Below, in pieces: positions 10,066 through 19,219 of a DNA stretch of 64,000 nucleotides. Both the position numbers and the translations under genes were made by a program. The number at the start of each line of letters is the position of its first letter. Position 1 is the first letter of the stretch. The stretch is taken from contig LGRX02024739.1 of NCBI GenBank assembly GCA_001247695.2, forward strand, positions 1-64,000. Reading direction: 5' to 3'. Source of the stretch: Cymbomonas tetramitiformis. Lineage: Eukaryota > Chlorophyta > Pyramimonadophyceae > Pyramimonadales > Pyramimonadaceae. Below the pieces are notes generated by a model. That model was not told the DNA's origin and made no database searches. It was given only the letters and a program-made list of their open reading frames with translations.

Positions 10066-11410
10066 CATTCTTTCAGTGGGTATACATCTCCTAGAGTGAA
10101 TTCTAGGGTGGGCATTAAGTGGGTTTGAGAAAAGTTCGCATCCATTTTTGTCCAGGTTTCTGTCATCGACCAGAATATCTAAAAGACATCTTCTTATTGC
10201 GTAGCAGTTTTTAGGGTCGCTTGATTCAAATTTGCAAGCATTAAGTGCTACATGAATGTCATGGGCCCTATTCGAGTACTCTTGAAGTGAACACGGAATT
10301 GCTTTGTTTGAGAGGCGGTGCCATGCCATAAATTTCCAAAACTCTTTTCTTCGGACATATTGAAGTTCAGGGTATTTGATTACTCCCGTGTCAGGGTCCA
10401 CTTCCGGTTTAGCAGACACAACAATGGTATTCTTTTTTGAATTTGATAGACGATACATGCTGGCTTCCGGTAGGGCGTGTAGGTATATTTCATCATCCAT
10501 GTCCTGTTTGAGGTCAGCAAGAGGGAAGAGCTTCGATGGTTTTAATTGGATATATGTAGTGCCCTTACCAGGGTTTAGAAGTTTAGGCTCGCCTGAAATT
10601 TCTTCAGCAATAATTTTCCTCGGCTCTGCATTCTGCGTTGCTCTAAGGTCATTTAAGCTGTTGTTGTGTCCTTGGCATTCAAGTTGAATGTGTTCAAAGG
10701 TGCATTTGGTATTCGGTTGACAGTAAGGGCAATTTTCTGTTGCGGATTTCCCCAATTTAAATGAACGTGCTGGGGAGGCTTGAAGGGCCAGAAGTTCTCT
10801 GCTTCTAGAGGCAGTAAAAGTCTTAGGTGTAATTTTGGAAACGTCTTTAATGGGGGTGATGTTATTCTCATTGAGCATTCTCAGGTACTTTCCTTGCGAC
10901 TGAAGGGATTTCCGGTTATGATGATGTGATAAGCGTTGAATTCTTCTGATGTGGCTACGGATATCACCTAGGATGGGGACCTCAAAAAAGAACAGTGAGA
11001 ATGGCAATTCTTCTGCTAGGTCGTAGCGTGAAATGTCTAAACAGCCCCCTCTGAACGAGGCTATTTTGGCGGTCCTGTCCACTCTGTCGTGAACTTTGTC
11101 GTTATTGTGACCTCTTATCCATTTGAGAATAATTTTACTATGACCCCCCCCCACTGTAGAAGCCAAGTTCTTCTAGAAGTAGGCGAACAGCTTGCACATC
11201 TCTGCGGTTAGCTTCACGAAGCTTGTCACGGGCACTCATGGATCTACCATCCTTCGTAACAGCAGAGATTGCGGCCATGGAGTCAATAGCGTGCACCATT
11301 GGAGTCATGGATTTGAGAAGCATCTTCTTTTGTTCTGTGAGTGGAAAACGCAATCCCGCAATCTCGGCTGATGTGCTAGGAGGCACAAGCAAAAAGAAGC
11401 GAAAAGACAT
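9991..11410 (-). pseudogene. RNase H and zinc-binding region of the non-LTR element
   Basis: Two overlapping frames (11410-11138 and 11166-9991) are parts of one protein separated by a 1-nt change in a run of C (about 11145-11154). The first has the RNase H acidic residues in PSTSAEIAGLRF and AIDSMAAIS. The second continues with KWIRGHNNDKVHDRVDRTAK, the usual His/Asp end of type I RNase H. A C-x2-C...H...C motif (CPYCQPNTKCTFEHIQLEC) follows, like the zinc motif after RNase H in many plant-type LINEs. The downstream part contains NGCELFSNPLNAHP, which resembles the ELFASPLN box of PCIF1-type methyltransferases and leads into the next feature. Confidence 0.7.
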
Positions 11411-11508
11411 ACGATAAAAAGAATAAGAAATTTAGTGCAAAAACGATAAATGCGATATAGCAGAAAATGGCTAAGTACAAAGAAAAGCAGAACCCGACTG
11501 ATGACAGA

Positions 11509-11862
11509 TGTTGTACTAGTACTCTGTAGTGTAGTGCACTAGGATTCTCAATGTGGTTCTCACCGGTGAGAATGTCAGAAGTACCAGTAGATGCCAGATG
11601 CTGGTGTGCCACATGTGAGAACGGGAATGCTCTAAGTAATGAGGCTGTTCCGGAGGAAAGCCGAATTGACTTTTACTGCAAATTATCTGTAACCTTTTCT
11701 AGCTGTAATATATTGTGCCTCCTCCTGCATATATCTGAGTATATGATTGCATGATATGTTTTGTGAATGTTTCTATCTTCTGTTAAGAGCAACTGGGTTG
11801 TTGAAGTGAAAGCACTGCTTAAGTTAATAGATAGTAAGTATACGGACCGGTAGCCCACTACA
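11509..11862 (+). repeat. Candidate Ty1/copia-type LTR with adjacent primer-binding site
   Basis: The sequence runs from TGTTGTACTAGTACTCTG to GTAGCCCACTACA (TG...CA, 354 bp). Four bases later comes TGGTATCAG (11866-11874), the usual start of an initiator-Met tRNA primer-binding site. No second copy of this LTR and no copia coding region is in the window, so it would be a solo or truncated 5' end. This is an inference from the edges only. Confidence 0.4.
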
Positions 11863-11874
11863 AAATGGTATCAG

Positions 11875-12260
11875 GTCTGTGCTGTGTGTTTCTGTCGGGT
11901 TGCCGTTCCTGCGGTGTCGCTGCCGCAATTTTGTTTTTCCGTAGCGTTTTGTTTGTGATGGCGTGTGTTTTTTGTCTTCCTTGTGTCTTGATTGTGTCTG
12001 CTTGCTGTTTTTGCTTTATTGTCTTTTGTGTTTCTGTTTGATCTGTTTTAGATTTCCGTGTTGGTTGCCTTGGCCCGCACGCATAGCACGCATACTCGCA
12101 TAGCACGCATAGCACGCATCGGGGACGGGCGCACGCATTGCAAGCATGCATAGCACGCGTGGATCTCTTTCGGATTTGGTAGGGGGGAGGCGTCGCCGCT
12201 TCGGCGGTGACGCCGCGTCGGTAGATGGCTCGGGATCTCGGGGCCGCTGGGGCTCTGTAC
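11875..12260 (+). other. Leader-like DNA with CATAGCACG short repeats
   Basis: There is no convincing gene here. A GTGTCTTTG/TTTTGTTTGTG-rich stretch is followed at about 12076-12155 by about eight imperfect copies of a 9-10-bp word (CATAGCACG). This is presumably the continuation of the copia-like leader into which element B inserted. Confidence 0.4.
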
Positions 12261-12265
12261 AGATT

Positions 12266-12475
12266 TGCTGGATGTGACACACCGACAGTAAAGACTGTCA
12301 CTTGTCACTTCCTATAGTAGGCTGGGTGACCGTCACCAGTAGACGGGAAACACCCGTTAGTACTTATGTGTATCTCTTTTATCAATCTGAGACTTTTACC
12401 GTTCTGATATCGAAACCCTTAACTCAGGGTTTATACTCCGTTATCCGATATATACACCCGACTATATATCTGACA
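12266..12475 (+). repeat. Element B 5' LTR (210 bp)
   Basis: It begins TGCTGGATGTGACACACC and ends ATATCTGACA. The candidate primer-binding region GGTTTGACCCCACTTAC follows immediately. The target duplication AGATT lies at 12261-12265. Confidence 0.9.
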
Positions 12476-12862
12476 GGTTTGACCCCACTTACGTTTTATT
12501 TAGCCACTGCGACACCGCGAGGATGATTGGCTAAAGCCGGACGCTTGGGATGGAGTGAGGCGCTCCGCGCGTGGGAGTGCCGGCAGTCGCGGGTATGGCC
12601 TAAGTTTTGTGGGTTGATTTACGGCTGGCTGTAGGCCTTTGAGGGCATCTTTTCTACGGGATTTAACGTTGGATTGGTTTACGCATCCTGGTTGGTCACC
12701 ACACCGTTTCGTATCGGCCGCCATCTACCACACGACTTCTCGAAATTTCCGCTCTCTCACGGCAGCCGTATCGACGACCCACCACATTTCTTGGCCGCCC
12801 AAGACTACCGCATTTTTTTCCACGTCTTCTTGCCTCACTCCACCCCTGTAGTCTTCTTCATC

Positions 12863-15163
12863 ATGGTTGCTTCTACTAGATCAACGGCTAGCATGGCGCA
12901 TCGCCGCCGCACATTAAGCACAATCTTTGACTCCGTTGCTGCCAGGCATGCCAACACGCCCGCGACCCCGACAGCGGCGCAGCCGGCCGCTAATTCGGCG
13001 GGTGCTACATTCTTGGCATCGGTACGCACCTTACAGCGGGAACACTTCGACATGAAAGTGGCGAAGCACGTCCAGCGCAAGTTGTTCGACGGCAAAGAGG
13101 GGAGGTTTTCCGGTGCGGAGCCCCACGCGGCGGCCATCTTCACGAGGATGGTCTCTGCCCTGCAGGCAGCATTCGTCACTGAGGACGCCGGTTTCCTTCC
13201 GCTCTTCACGCTGGACGACGCTACTTTGGCCGTCCGCGTGGAGGCCAACAATTTGTTGTTCTCCACGATCGAGCTGCTGATCGACCCCTCGTCGCCCGCG
13301 GCGGACTGGTTGGACTCGTCCAGCGCCAGCTTCCCAGCAGACGGTAAGCGTGTCCTACTCGAGTTCGCCCGTCGGATGATCCCGGTCGGGGACCCCTTCC
13401 AGGGGCAAGCGGACATGTTTGCCGTCCGCATCGTTGCGGGCGTGGACCCTCATGGACCCATTGAGGACTTCAACGCCGCGCTCAAGGCAGCGAGGACGAG
13501 ATCAACGCTCCAGGACGAGGACGTGAAGTCCCTTTTCATCAAAGCCCTCGACGCCACCTTCTACCAACCGGTGGTGTCCCGTTTGCTCCTTCACGACCAG
13601 CGAGCCGCCCACGACCTACTCACCATTCAGCAGTGGGTGCGGGAGTGCTACGGCGAGCACGTGCGGGCGGGCACCGCCACCGCATCGGCACACCGGTACT
13701 CCCACGGCACGCATTTCATGGAGAAGGACGTTGATGGGTCGGGTGCGGCGAGCGAGATCGCGGACTTGCGGACAATGGTGCTCGACTTGAAGAGGCAATT
13801 GGCCACCTTCCTCGTCACCGCCGAGTCCGAACCGTCTCCGCGGGGGTTTACCCCTCGCGCGGACAAACCGGACCGCCGGGTCAAGACCCGTTTCGCAGCC
13901 TCGCCCCTCCCCAAAGGGGGGAATTGGTCTCAGTCCGTCTCGCGGAAGGTGGCCTTCCACCGCGAGAGCGGTGCGACAATCCCGTACTGCCAAAATCAGG
14001 TATGTGCTAAGGGGAAGGCGAGGCACTGGCACCGGGACTGCCCGAACGGGGGCAGGACCGGACTCTCGGCCTTCGCCTTCGCCGAAGAGGCCGAAAACTC
14101 CGTGTTGGCCGCGAAGTTCCAACACGCCATCGACAACAGCGACCCCGTGGAGTTCGACGCCCTCTGCATGCTTGCGGGCGGGAAGCCGGAGGTCTTCACC
14201 GATCTCTCCGCGTGCTCGTTCTGCGAGGAGGGCGGTGAGGTTCTCGTGTCCGCCGTCGCCGAGTTCTCTGAGATGGCGCACGCGGCTGGAGCTTCCACGT
14301 TCAACATCAACACCTTCACTGCCGACATGCCGGTGGTGTCGGAGCCACCCGCGCACTCCCCGCCCGCGTCGGTTGAGTCCGAGGAGGATTGGACCGGTCC
14401 GCCAAACCCCTTCTGCCCTCCCGTCACCCGCACGTTTGCCGACTTCATTGAGGGCACGGGGATTGCATTGGTGCCCGACGAGCCGGCCGCGAGCATGAAC
14501 TTGCTCTCCGCGGTTGAGGCGCCGGAGCGCGTGATCGACTACGAGCCCGCGGCTTACGCCACGAGCGACGATGACGACGGAGATGCCTCGGTGACACCGC
14601 CGCGGCCACGGTACGGCTGCGGGAACGGCATTCCGAAATTCGGAAGGTCTCTCCTCACTTCCTCCTTGGTGTGCGCACTCTTTGTAATTTGTGCCGCCGC
14701 CGCGCCGCATGCCGTTGCCGGTGTCGGTGGTGCCGATGCGCGCACATGCACGGGTCCACCGGTCGGTGGTGCTCCGTGGACTGCCGCAGCAGTCCCGACT
14801 ACGGGGGCTTCGCCAACTGAGGCGGTTCATGACGTGCCGTGTGCGATTCCGCCTCGTCGCCAACGGCGGGAGCAGAGGAGGCAGGGCCTCTACATGGCTC
14901 CGATGCCGTGGCATCCCGGACCGCCACCGCCTGCCGAGTTGTTTGTGGACGGCCCTCCGCTGTCGCCGGCTTCGTCTTCAGATGACGAGGCTCCACCGTC
15001 GGGCAGCACTTGGCAGCATCCCGGTGCGGTGCAGCCTCCCGTGATCGAGAACCCATCAATTTCTTCTACGAATGATTCATCACCGGCCCCGGGGGCCGAC
15101 GACTGCTTCACAGTCACGCTGCTCCGAGCCGGGCGGACAGCTCCGAAGACCACTAGTGGCTAG
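12863..15163 (+). CDS. Gag-like protein with C-terminal membrane segment (element B)
   Basis: Intact 766-residue frame. I choose the Met at 12863 because relatives D (MVASTRATASM) and G (MSVSSHA) begin at the same place; codons upstream are open but not conserved. Order of parts: a basic/Ala-rich N-terminus; an alpha-helical Gag/capsid-like region to about residue 270; an Arg/Lys-rich linker; an atypical zinc motif at about 375-393 (C-x4-C-x6-H-x-H-x2-C); a long acidic, Pro/Ser-rich spacer; an acidic cluster (SDDDDGD) and YGCG box near 583; a hydrophobic helix at about 596-616 ([18 protein letters not shown]); and a 150-residue Pro/Ser-rich tail. There is no protease or polymerase. By analogy it would package element RNA and may anchor to a membrane. 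That role is inference, because I know of no described family with this exact layout. Confidence 0.8.
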   Translation: MVASTRSTASMAHRRRTLSTIFDSVAARHANTPATPTAAQPAANSAGATFLASVRTLQREHFDMKVAKHVQRKLFDGKEGRFSGAEPHAAAIFTRMVSALQAAFVTEDAGFLPLFTLDDATLAVRVEANNLLFSTIELLIDPSSPAADWLDSSSASFPADGKRVLLEFARRMIPVGDPFQGQADMFAVRIVAGVDPHGPIEDFNAALKAARTRSTLQDEDVKSLFIKALDATFYQPVVSRLLLHDQRAAHDLLTIQQWVRECYGEHVRAGTATASAHRYSHGTHFMEKDVDGSGAASEIADLRTMVLDLKRQLATFLVTAESEPSPRGFTPRADKPDRRVKTRFAASPLPKGGNWSQSVSRKVAFHRESGATIPYCQNQVCAKGKARHWHRDCPNGGRTGLSAFAFAEEAENSVLAAKFQHAIDNSDPVEFDALCMLAGGKPEVFTDLSACSFCEEGGEVLVSAVAEFSEMAHAAGASTFNINTFTADMPVVSEPPAHSPPASVESEEDWTGPPNPFCPPVTRTFADFIEGTGIALVPDEPAASMNLLSAVEAPERVIDYEPAAYATSDDDDGDASVTPPRPRYGCGNGIPKFGRSLLTSSLVCALFVICAAAAPHAVAGVGGADARTCTGPPVGGAPWTAAAVPTTGASPTEAVHDVPCAIPPRRQRREQRRQGLYMAPMPWHPGPPPPAELFVDGPPLSPASSSDDEAPPSGSTWQHPGAVQPPVIENPSISSTNDSSPAPGADDCFTVTLLRAGRTAPKTTSG

Positions 15164-15415
15164 AATTAGTCACGCCGTGCCTGCCTGGGAGTTAGCTGTA
15201 GTGTAGCCTCCTAGATGTGCAGAAGAGCTCTCTGAATTTGAGTTGTGTTTAGGGTTTTAGCAAAGTAACAGCAGTATCTGACGATCTTGCTGTGACCTGG
15301 GACCGCCCTGACCAAGAGTACAGGCCCCCAGTTGTGCTACAGTTTCCTCCTGAAGTTGAGTAGGGAGTTTGTTTGCTTCGTTCACTACTAGCTCCGGTCA
15401 CCACCCTAGGTGGTG
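15164..15415 (+). other. Element B 3' untranslated region
   Basis: This is non-coding sequence between the Gag stop and the 3' LTR. It ends in CACCACCCTAGGTGGTG, whose GGTGGTG is the putative polypurine tract directly before the LTR start TGCTGG. Confidence 0.6.
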
Positions 15416-15517
15416 TGCTGGATGTGACACACCGACAGTAAAGACTGTCACTTGTCACTTCCTATAGTAGGCTGGGTGACCGTCACCAGTAGACGGGAAA
15501 CACCCGTTAGTACTTAT
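15416..15517 (+). repeat. Element B 3' LTR, first part
   Basis: Identical to bases 1-102 of the 5' LTR. It is interrupted after GTACTTAT by element E2 and resumes at 17516. Confidence 0.9.
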
Positions 15518-15691
15518 TACTGGAAACAGCTCAACAGACAGTGGGGACCCGAGAGCCGACGGAACAAACGGATCACTAGACTCGTATAGAAGGACATAAA
15601 TACTGAGTCTAGGTCACTAGCAGTACACCGAGAATGACACACTGGATATGACACCTGACTGTACGAACTAGTCAGGCTGTCATTTCCAGCA
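15518..15691 (-). repeat. E2 3' LTR (in element orientation)
   Basis: 174 bp, identical by eye to 17337-17510. On the plus strand it reads TACTGGAAACAG...TTTCCAGCA. Confidence 0.9.
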
Positions 15692-16165
15692 CACCACCTC
15701 ATTTGAGGTGCACAGCTTGTGACAGCACACCACCCTAGCTACTAGAGTTTACTGAAAGAAATGTAAGATGTCAACTCTAGGGGCTAGCTAGGTCTCAAGA
15801 TGTGGTTGAGTGCTAAAGCATAAAGTACATGCTAGGATGAGCTGTGAGCAACGAGACAAAAATAATAATACGTCTCCGATCACATATTCTTTTTCCTGCA
15901 AGTGGCTGGGTAACGCACGCAAGAAACCGCCGGTCTGCATGTTGGATTAGGCAGCTAAAATTAAGAAGACCCTGCCGGTCGATGTAGCGTTGTTGTCTTG
16001 CACTTTGAAAAGGGATCTCCGCCCATGGATTACGTGCCATAAAAAAAACCAACGCTGCTCGCAAGTGGCTAGGATAGTAAAATAAGTTGCCAAAATGAAC
16101 ATTCGATCTCAACTACAGCAAGTGGCTGGCTCCCAAGTAACGCCCCGCCGGTCAACGAAAAGAAA
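15692..16165 (-). other. E2 3' untranslated region
   Basis: Non-coding in the element orientation. It contains two copies of an AAGTGGCTGG-type word (about 15900 and 16120) and, at the LTR edge, the GAGGTGGTG tract. I see no gene. Confidence 0.5.
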
Positions 16166-17116
16166 TCAGTAATCATCGGAATAGTACTCGTCGTCGACAA
16201 ACTCGTCAAAATGCTCAGCGAACTCCTCTGACGCACCACCATACTCGTGAGAGTCGTAAGCCCCTGCGTCCCAGGCAGCCCACTCCTCTGCGGTGTACCC
16301 ATCTTCGAGCTCTTCTCCTTCAGCGAAAGCCGCCTCCGGAAAATTTTCGTTCTCAAATTCTTCTCTGTCTGGCCCATGAAATGAAACTGTGCCCACAGAA
16401 AACTCGCGTTGCGGTAAAAAGTCCTCCCCAAGTGGGGGCTCCAAAACTCCGCCATAAGAATGTGGTTGGGAACCTGTGCCCAACTCGAATTCCTGTTCCA
16501 GTCGTTCGCTCGAAAAATGCGGAGCGGCCAAGTGGCCATAGTGCTCCTCCTCTACCTCACAACTGTCGTCAGAATCGTCGAAATACCCAACAGGGTACTC
16601 CGATTCATCTTCGGTCTCACTACTCTCATACTCCTCAAGCTGGCGCTGTCCAGAATGCAAATAAGAATGCGTTGAGGGAGGGGCATGAATGTAATGTACT
16701 TCTGTGCGCACAGGAGGGGCCTGTGGCACAACGTCTCTCGCCCTAGGGATACTAGGCGAGGGTCCGGTGGTAGTGACTTGACAAGAAACAGATTTCGAAC
16801 TCAAAAGAACCACGCTGTCTCCAACACCCTTCTCACAGAAAGAAACATCGGGAATTCTGGAAACTACGGCGGTCTCAGCACCACCTACCAAAGTGCCACT
16901 GTCAGAAACAACAATCTGCAAAACAATCGGTGGAGAAACTGCCGGTGAATCTGCCAAAAATCCTGAGCTCCGAAAATGCGAAAGAGCGCGAGACATAGAA
17001 GAAACGAGCGCCACAGTGCGCGAGCGGTTCAGAGAGTCCAGGTTGAGAAGTTTGCTATCAATAGTCGCCAAAAGAGCGCGAAGCTCTTCGCTCGAAGAAA
17101 TCTGAGGTGAATCCAT
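16166..17116 (-). CDS. Acidic protein encoded by element E2 (unrecognised)
   Basis: Intact frame. I prefer the Met at 17116 (MDSPQISSSEELRALLATI), which gives 316 residues; an in-frame Met also lies 18 bases further upstream. The first 100 residues are helical, with Leu/Arg-rich character (LNLDSLNRSRTVALVSSMSR). From about residue 150 the protein becomes extremely acidic and Tyr-rich, ending DDEYYSDDY. No zinc motif, protease, polymerase or membrane segment is seen. Its N-terminal helix may be a reduced Gag-like piece, but there is no clear similarity to the other Gag-like proteins here. Its function is unknown. Confidence 0.65.
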   Translation of the reverse strand: MDSPQISSSEELRALLATIDSKLLNLDSLNRSRTVALVSSMSRALSHFRSSGFLADSPAVSPPIVLQIVVSDSGTLVGGAETAVVSRIPDVSFCEKGVGDSVVLLSSKSVSCQVTTTGPSPSIPRARDVVPQAPPVRTEVHYIHAPPSTHSYLHSGQRQLEEYESSETEDESEYPVGYFDDSDDSCEVEEEHYGHLAAPHFSSERLEQEFELGTGSQPHSYGGVLEPPLGEDFLPQREFSVGTVSFHGPDREEFENENFPEAAFAEGEELEDGYTAEEWAAWDAGAYDSHEYGGASEEFAEHFDEFVDDEYYSDDY

Positions 17117-17336
17117 AAAAGAAACCGAACACAAAAGATGAATTCACCCAAGAAAAATCGTAGAGCACCACTCCGTCGTAACAACCCACTGCCAAAGAGC
17201 GTTCCAAGCTCTAGCGTAATCCTGATCTAGAGTGTCTCACAAGGCGTGAGAACACTCAAACGAAAGATATAGACCAAAATAAATAAAATACTACGCTAGA
17301 AACAAATCACGCAAGCGTGAAGTGAGTCCCATAACC

Positions 17337-17510
17337 TACTGGAAACAGCTCAACAGACAGTGGGGACCCGAGAGCCGACGGAACAAACGGATCACTAGAC
17401 TCGTATAGAAGGACATAAATACTGAGTCTAGGTCACTAGCAGTACACCGAGAATGACACACTGGATATGACACCTGACTGTACGAACTAGTCAGGCTGTC
17501 ATTTCCAGCA
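17337..17510 (-). repeat. E2 5' LTR (in element orientation)
   Basis: 174 bp, identical to the other E2 LTR. The internal neighbour on the minus strand is GGTTATGGGACTCAC, the candidate primer-binding region. Confidence 0.9.
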
Positions 17511-17515
17511 CTTAT

Positions 17516-17623
17516 GTGTATCTCTTTTATCAATCTGAGACTTTTACCGTTCTGATATCGAAACCCTTAACTCAGGGTTTATACTCCGTTATCCGATATA
17601 TACACCCGACTATATATCTGACA
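17516..17623 (+). repeat. Element B 3' LTR, second part
   Basis: Completes the LTR broken at 15517 (108 bp, ending CTGACA) and is followed by the target duplication AGATT at 17624-17628. Confidence 0.9.
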
Positions 17624-17628
17624 AGATT

Positions 17629-18260
17629 TGCTACCCTTGGGAAAGGATTCCACAGGGTCGCCCACCCACTGCCCGCCCATGGGAACGTTGATGGAAGGCC
17701 AGTGGAAAAAAGAACGTTTTTTCCATAGGACGGGAACCCGTTCCATAGGGGTTTTTCCATAGGCATACCCATACTTGGCTTTTCCCTAGGCATGTATGCC
17801 TAGGGAAAGGCACTTTCCAAAGGGCTCGGCGTACGTGTGGACACCCTGTGGAAAGTAACAAAAATCCATAGGGTTTCTGTCCGTATGCCGGGCCCAAGGG
17901 AAACCCTGTAAGATTTTAAATTTCCACAGGATTTACATGCGTATGCCGGAGGGGTGAGCGGCCCATGGGAAATTAATGGAAATTCCATAGGGTTTCCCCT
18001 TCCGTGCTTGTCCGGTGGGCGTCCCTGTGGAAGGCCTATGGAAATGTTTGACTTTCCACAAGGCTTCCATAGGGCTTCCACCCGGATGGAAGGTATTTGG
18101 ACATCCTTTGGGAAACCAAATGGAAAGTTTTGACATTCCACATGATTTCCTCATACCCTTTCCATACGATGGGACCCTGTGGAAAGTCCAGTGGAAAATG
18201 TCATGTAGTAACATGCTTTTCCTGGGGGGCCTTTAACAGATTTCCGTTTGGTTTCCATAT
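17629..18260. repeat. Motif-dense DNA (TTTCCATAGGG / CCTATGGAAA words)
   Basis: Variants of TTTCCATAGGG, CCTGTGGAAAG and ATGGGAA recur about every 20-40 bp in both orientations over 630 bp, with no coding frame I trust. The organisation is like the subterminal array of the CACTA element at 29611-40181, but with a different word. It probably belongs to another DNA transposon fragment. I found no terminal inverted repeat. Confidence 0.55.
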
Positions 18261-18563
18261 GCCAGGGTGGCGTAGGGCGGGCGTAAGCGGGGCAAAGGGC
18301 CGGCATAGGGCGGGTATCAACGTTACTCATGGTCGACATGTGGTAGACAATGGGTGGGCACAGGGTGGGCACAACCTAGGCTTTTAACATGCATGAGGAA
18401 GGAGATACGCGATAAAATGGAGGAGGTACTGAGGGCTGCGGAAGAAATCTTCGGAGAGGATGACGAGGTGAAGGACGCATCCTTGTACACTGTACAGTGA
18501 AACAGACGGGGACCATGTATGTGTTTAGTATATGCGTAGCATGTTTATAATATATTGCATACA
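18261..18563. other. No recognisable gene
   Basis: GGGCGGGTAT/GGTGGGCAC-type short G-rich words occur at 18265-18375. A short frame follows, starting ATGGAGGAGGTACTG at about 18417 (27 codons, acidic), with no support as a gene. The region ends at the insertion site of element C. Confidence 0.4.
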
Positions 18564-18568
18564 TATTT

Positions 18569-18820
18569 TGCTGAAATCTGTATAGGCAGCCCTGACTGGG
18601 AGTCCCGGTCAGGCCCCTATGACAGACTCCTAGGACCAACACTGGACTGCTGACTGATCTATAGGTTCGTGCTGTGACACACGCTGTGTCACAGGTAGGC
18701 TAGACTCCGAAACCGTCCGAGACCGTTCCGGGTATATCTAGCTTAGGGTTTATTTATCTTATGAGTTTATCCACACAGTTCGGGAGTTTCTGATATCTAG
18801 TGAACTAGGATATTCCAGTA
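18569..18820 (+). repeat. Element C 5' LTR
   Basis: 252 bp, TGCTGAAATCTGTATAGG...GATATTCCAGTA. It contains the near-palindromes GACTGGGAGTCCCGGTC and TGTGACACACGCTGTGTCACA. Confidence 0.92.
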
Positions 18821-19219
18821 GGTCGTGGCCCCATCCACGCTTTTATTCCACTTGCTGATTTGGCCATGATTGGCTAAACGGCCGTTTGGAGAGGTGGTGC
18901 GCGCGGGCGCGTTTGGGTGCGACTAGGATTTATGGTATGAATTGTTTGCGGTAAGCAACTGGGAGTGGCGGCCATGGGGAACGCGCCTCGTTACAGACTA
19001 GTCTTAGCAATGTTCGGATCCAGTTTTGCACCGGCACTGGCCCTGCTGGTTACTGTTTTCTGGGCTGGTGTTCGCGACACCTTCGACTTCGACGACATCT
19101 TCGAGTGCCCCTCGCCGCTCCACTCTCTTAGCTCCTCTCCGCTGCTGACCATTACCATTTTTCCGCTACCACACCCAACCGCGCGACTGCGTACCACCTC
19201 CCCTCTGGCTTTTCAGAGT

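Larger units (their letters stand above)
9564..11410 (-). mobile_element. Non-LTR retrotransposon 3' fragment with RNase H and PCIF1-like methyltransferase
   Basis: Reading on the minus strand from 11410 there is RNase H, then a Cys/His motif, then a methyltransferase-like module ending at 9564. No reverse transcriptase is found upstream of 11410, as expected for a 5'-truncated insertion. The frame is broken in a C-tract near 11150, in an A-tract near 10055 and by a stop just before the methyltransferase core. There are no terminal repeats. I found no clear poly-A tail or target duplication, so the exact ends are uncertain. Confidence 0.7.
15518..17510 (-). mobile_element. Small LTR element E2 with acidic ORF, nested in the B LTR
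   Basis: The element is 1,993 bp and is flanked by the 5-bp duplication CTTAT (15513-15517 and 17511-17515). Its two 174-bp LTRs (15518-15691 and 17337-17510) are identical by eye. In coding orientation (minus) the LTR runs TGCTGGAAATGACAG...TTTCCAGTA, is followed by GGTTATGGGACTCAC, and at the other end is preceded by GAGGTGGTG. These junctions match elements B, C, A and G. The single ORF encodes an acidic protein and there is no polymerase. It inserted after B had already inserted, so both are recent. Confidence 0.9.
12266..17623 (+). mobile_element. LTR retrotransposon B: Gag-only with identical LTRs
   Basis: It is flanked by the 5-bp duplication AGATT (12261-12265 and 17624-17628). The 5' LTR (12266-12475, 210 bp, TGCTGG...CTGACA) and the 3' LTR are identical by eye. 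The 3' LTR is split into 15416-15517 and 17516-17623 by the 1,993-bp element E2 plus its own 5-bp duplication. The 5' LTR is followed by GGTTTGACCCCAC and the 3' LTR is preceded by GGTGGTG. The only gene is the Gag-like protein. No protease, reverse transcriptase, RNase H or integrase is present, so B must be mobilised in trans. Without E2 it is about 3.36 kb. Confidence 0.9.

Noticed and set aside
13616..14914. 432-codon minus-strand frame
   Set aside because: It lies wholly under the element B Gag-like gene, whose plus-strand frame is supported by homologues in elements D and G. The minus frame is a by-product of high GC.
18965..19219. N-terminal extension of the element C protein with a hydrophobic stretch
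   Set aside because: The frame is open, but relatives begin at the position equivalent to 19220. The upstream part corresponds to the untranslated region between LTR and gene.
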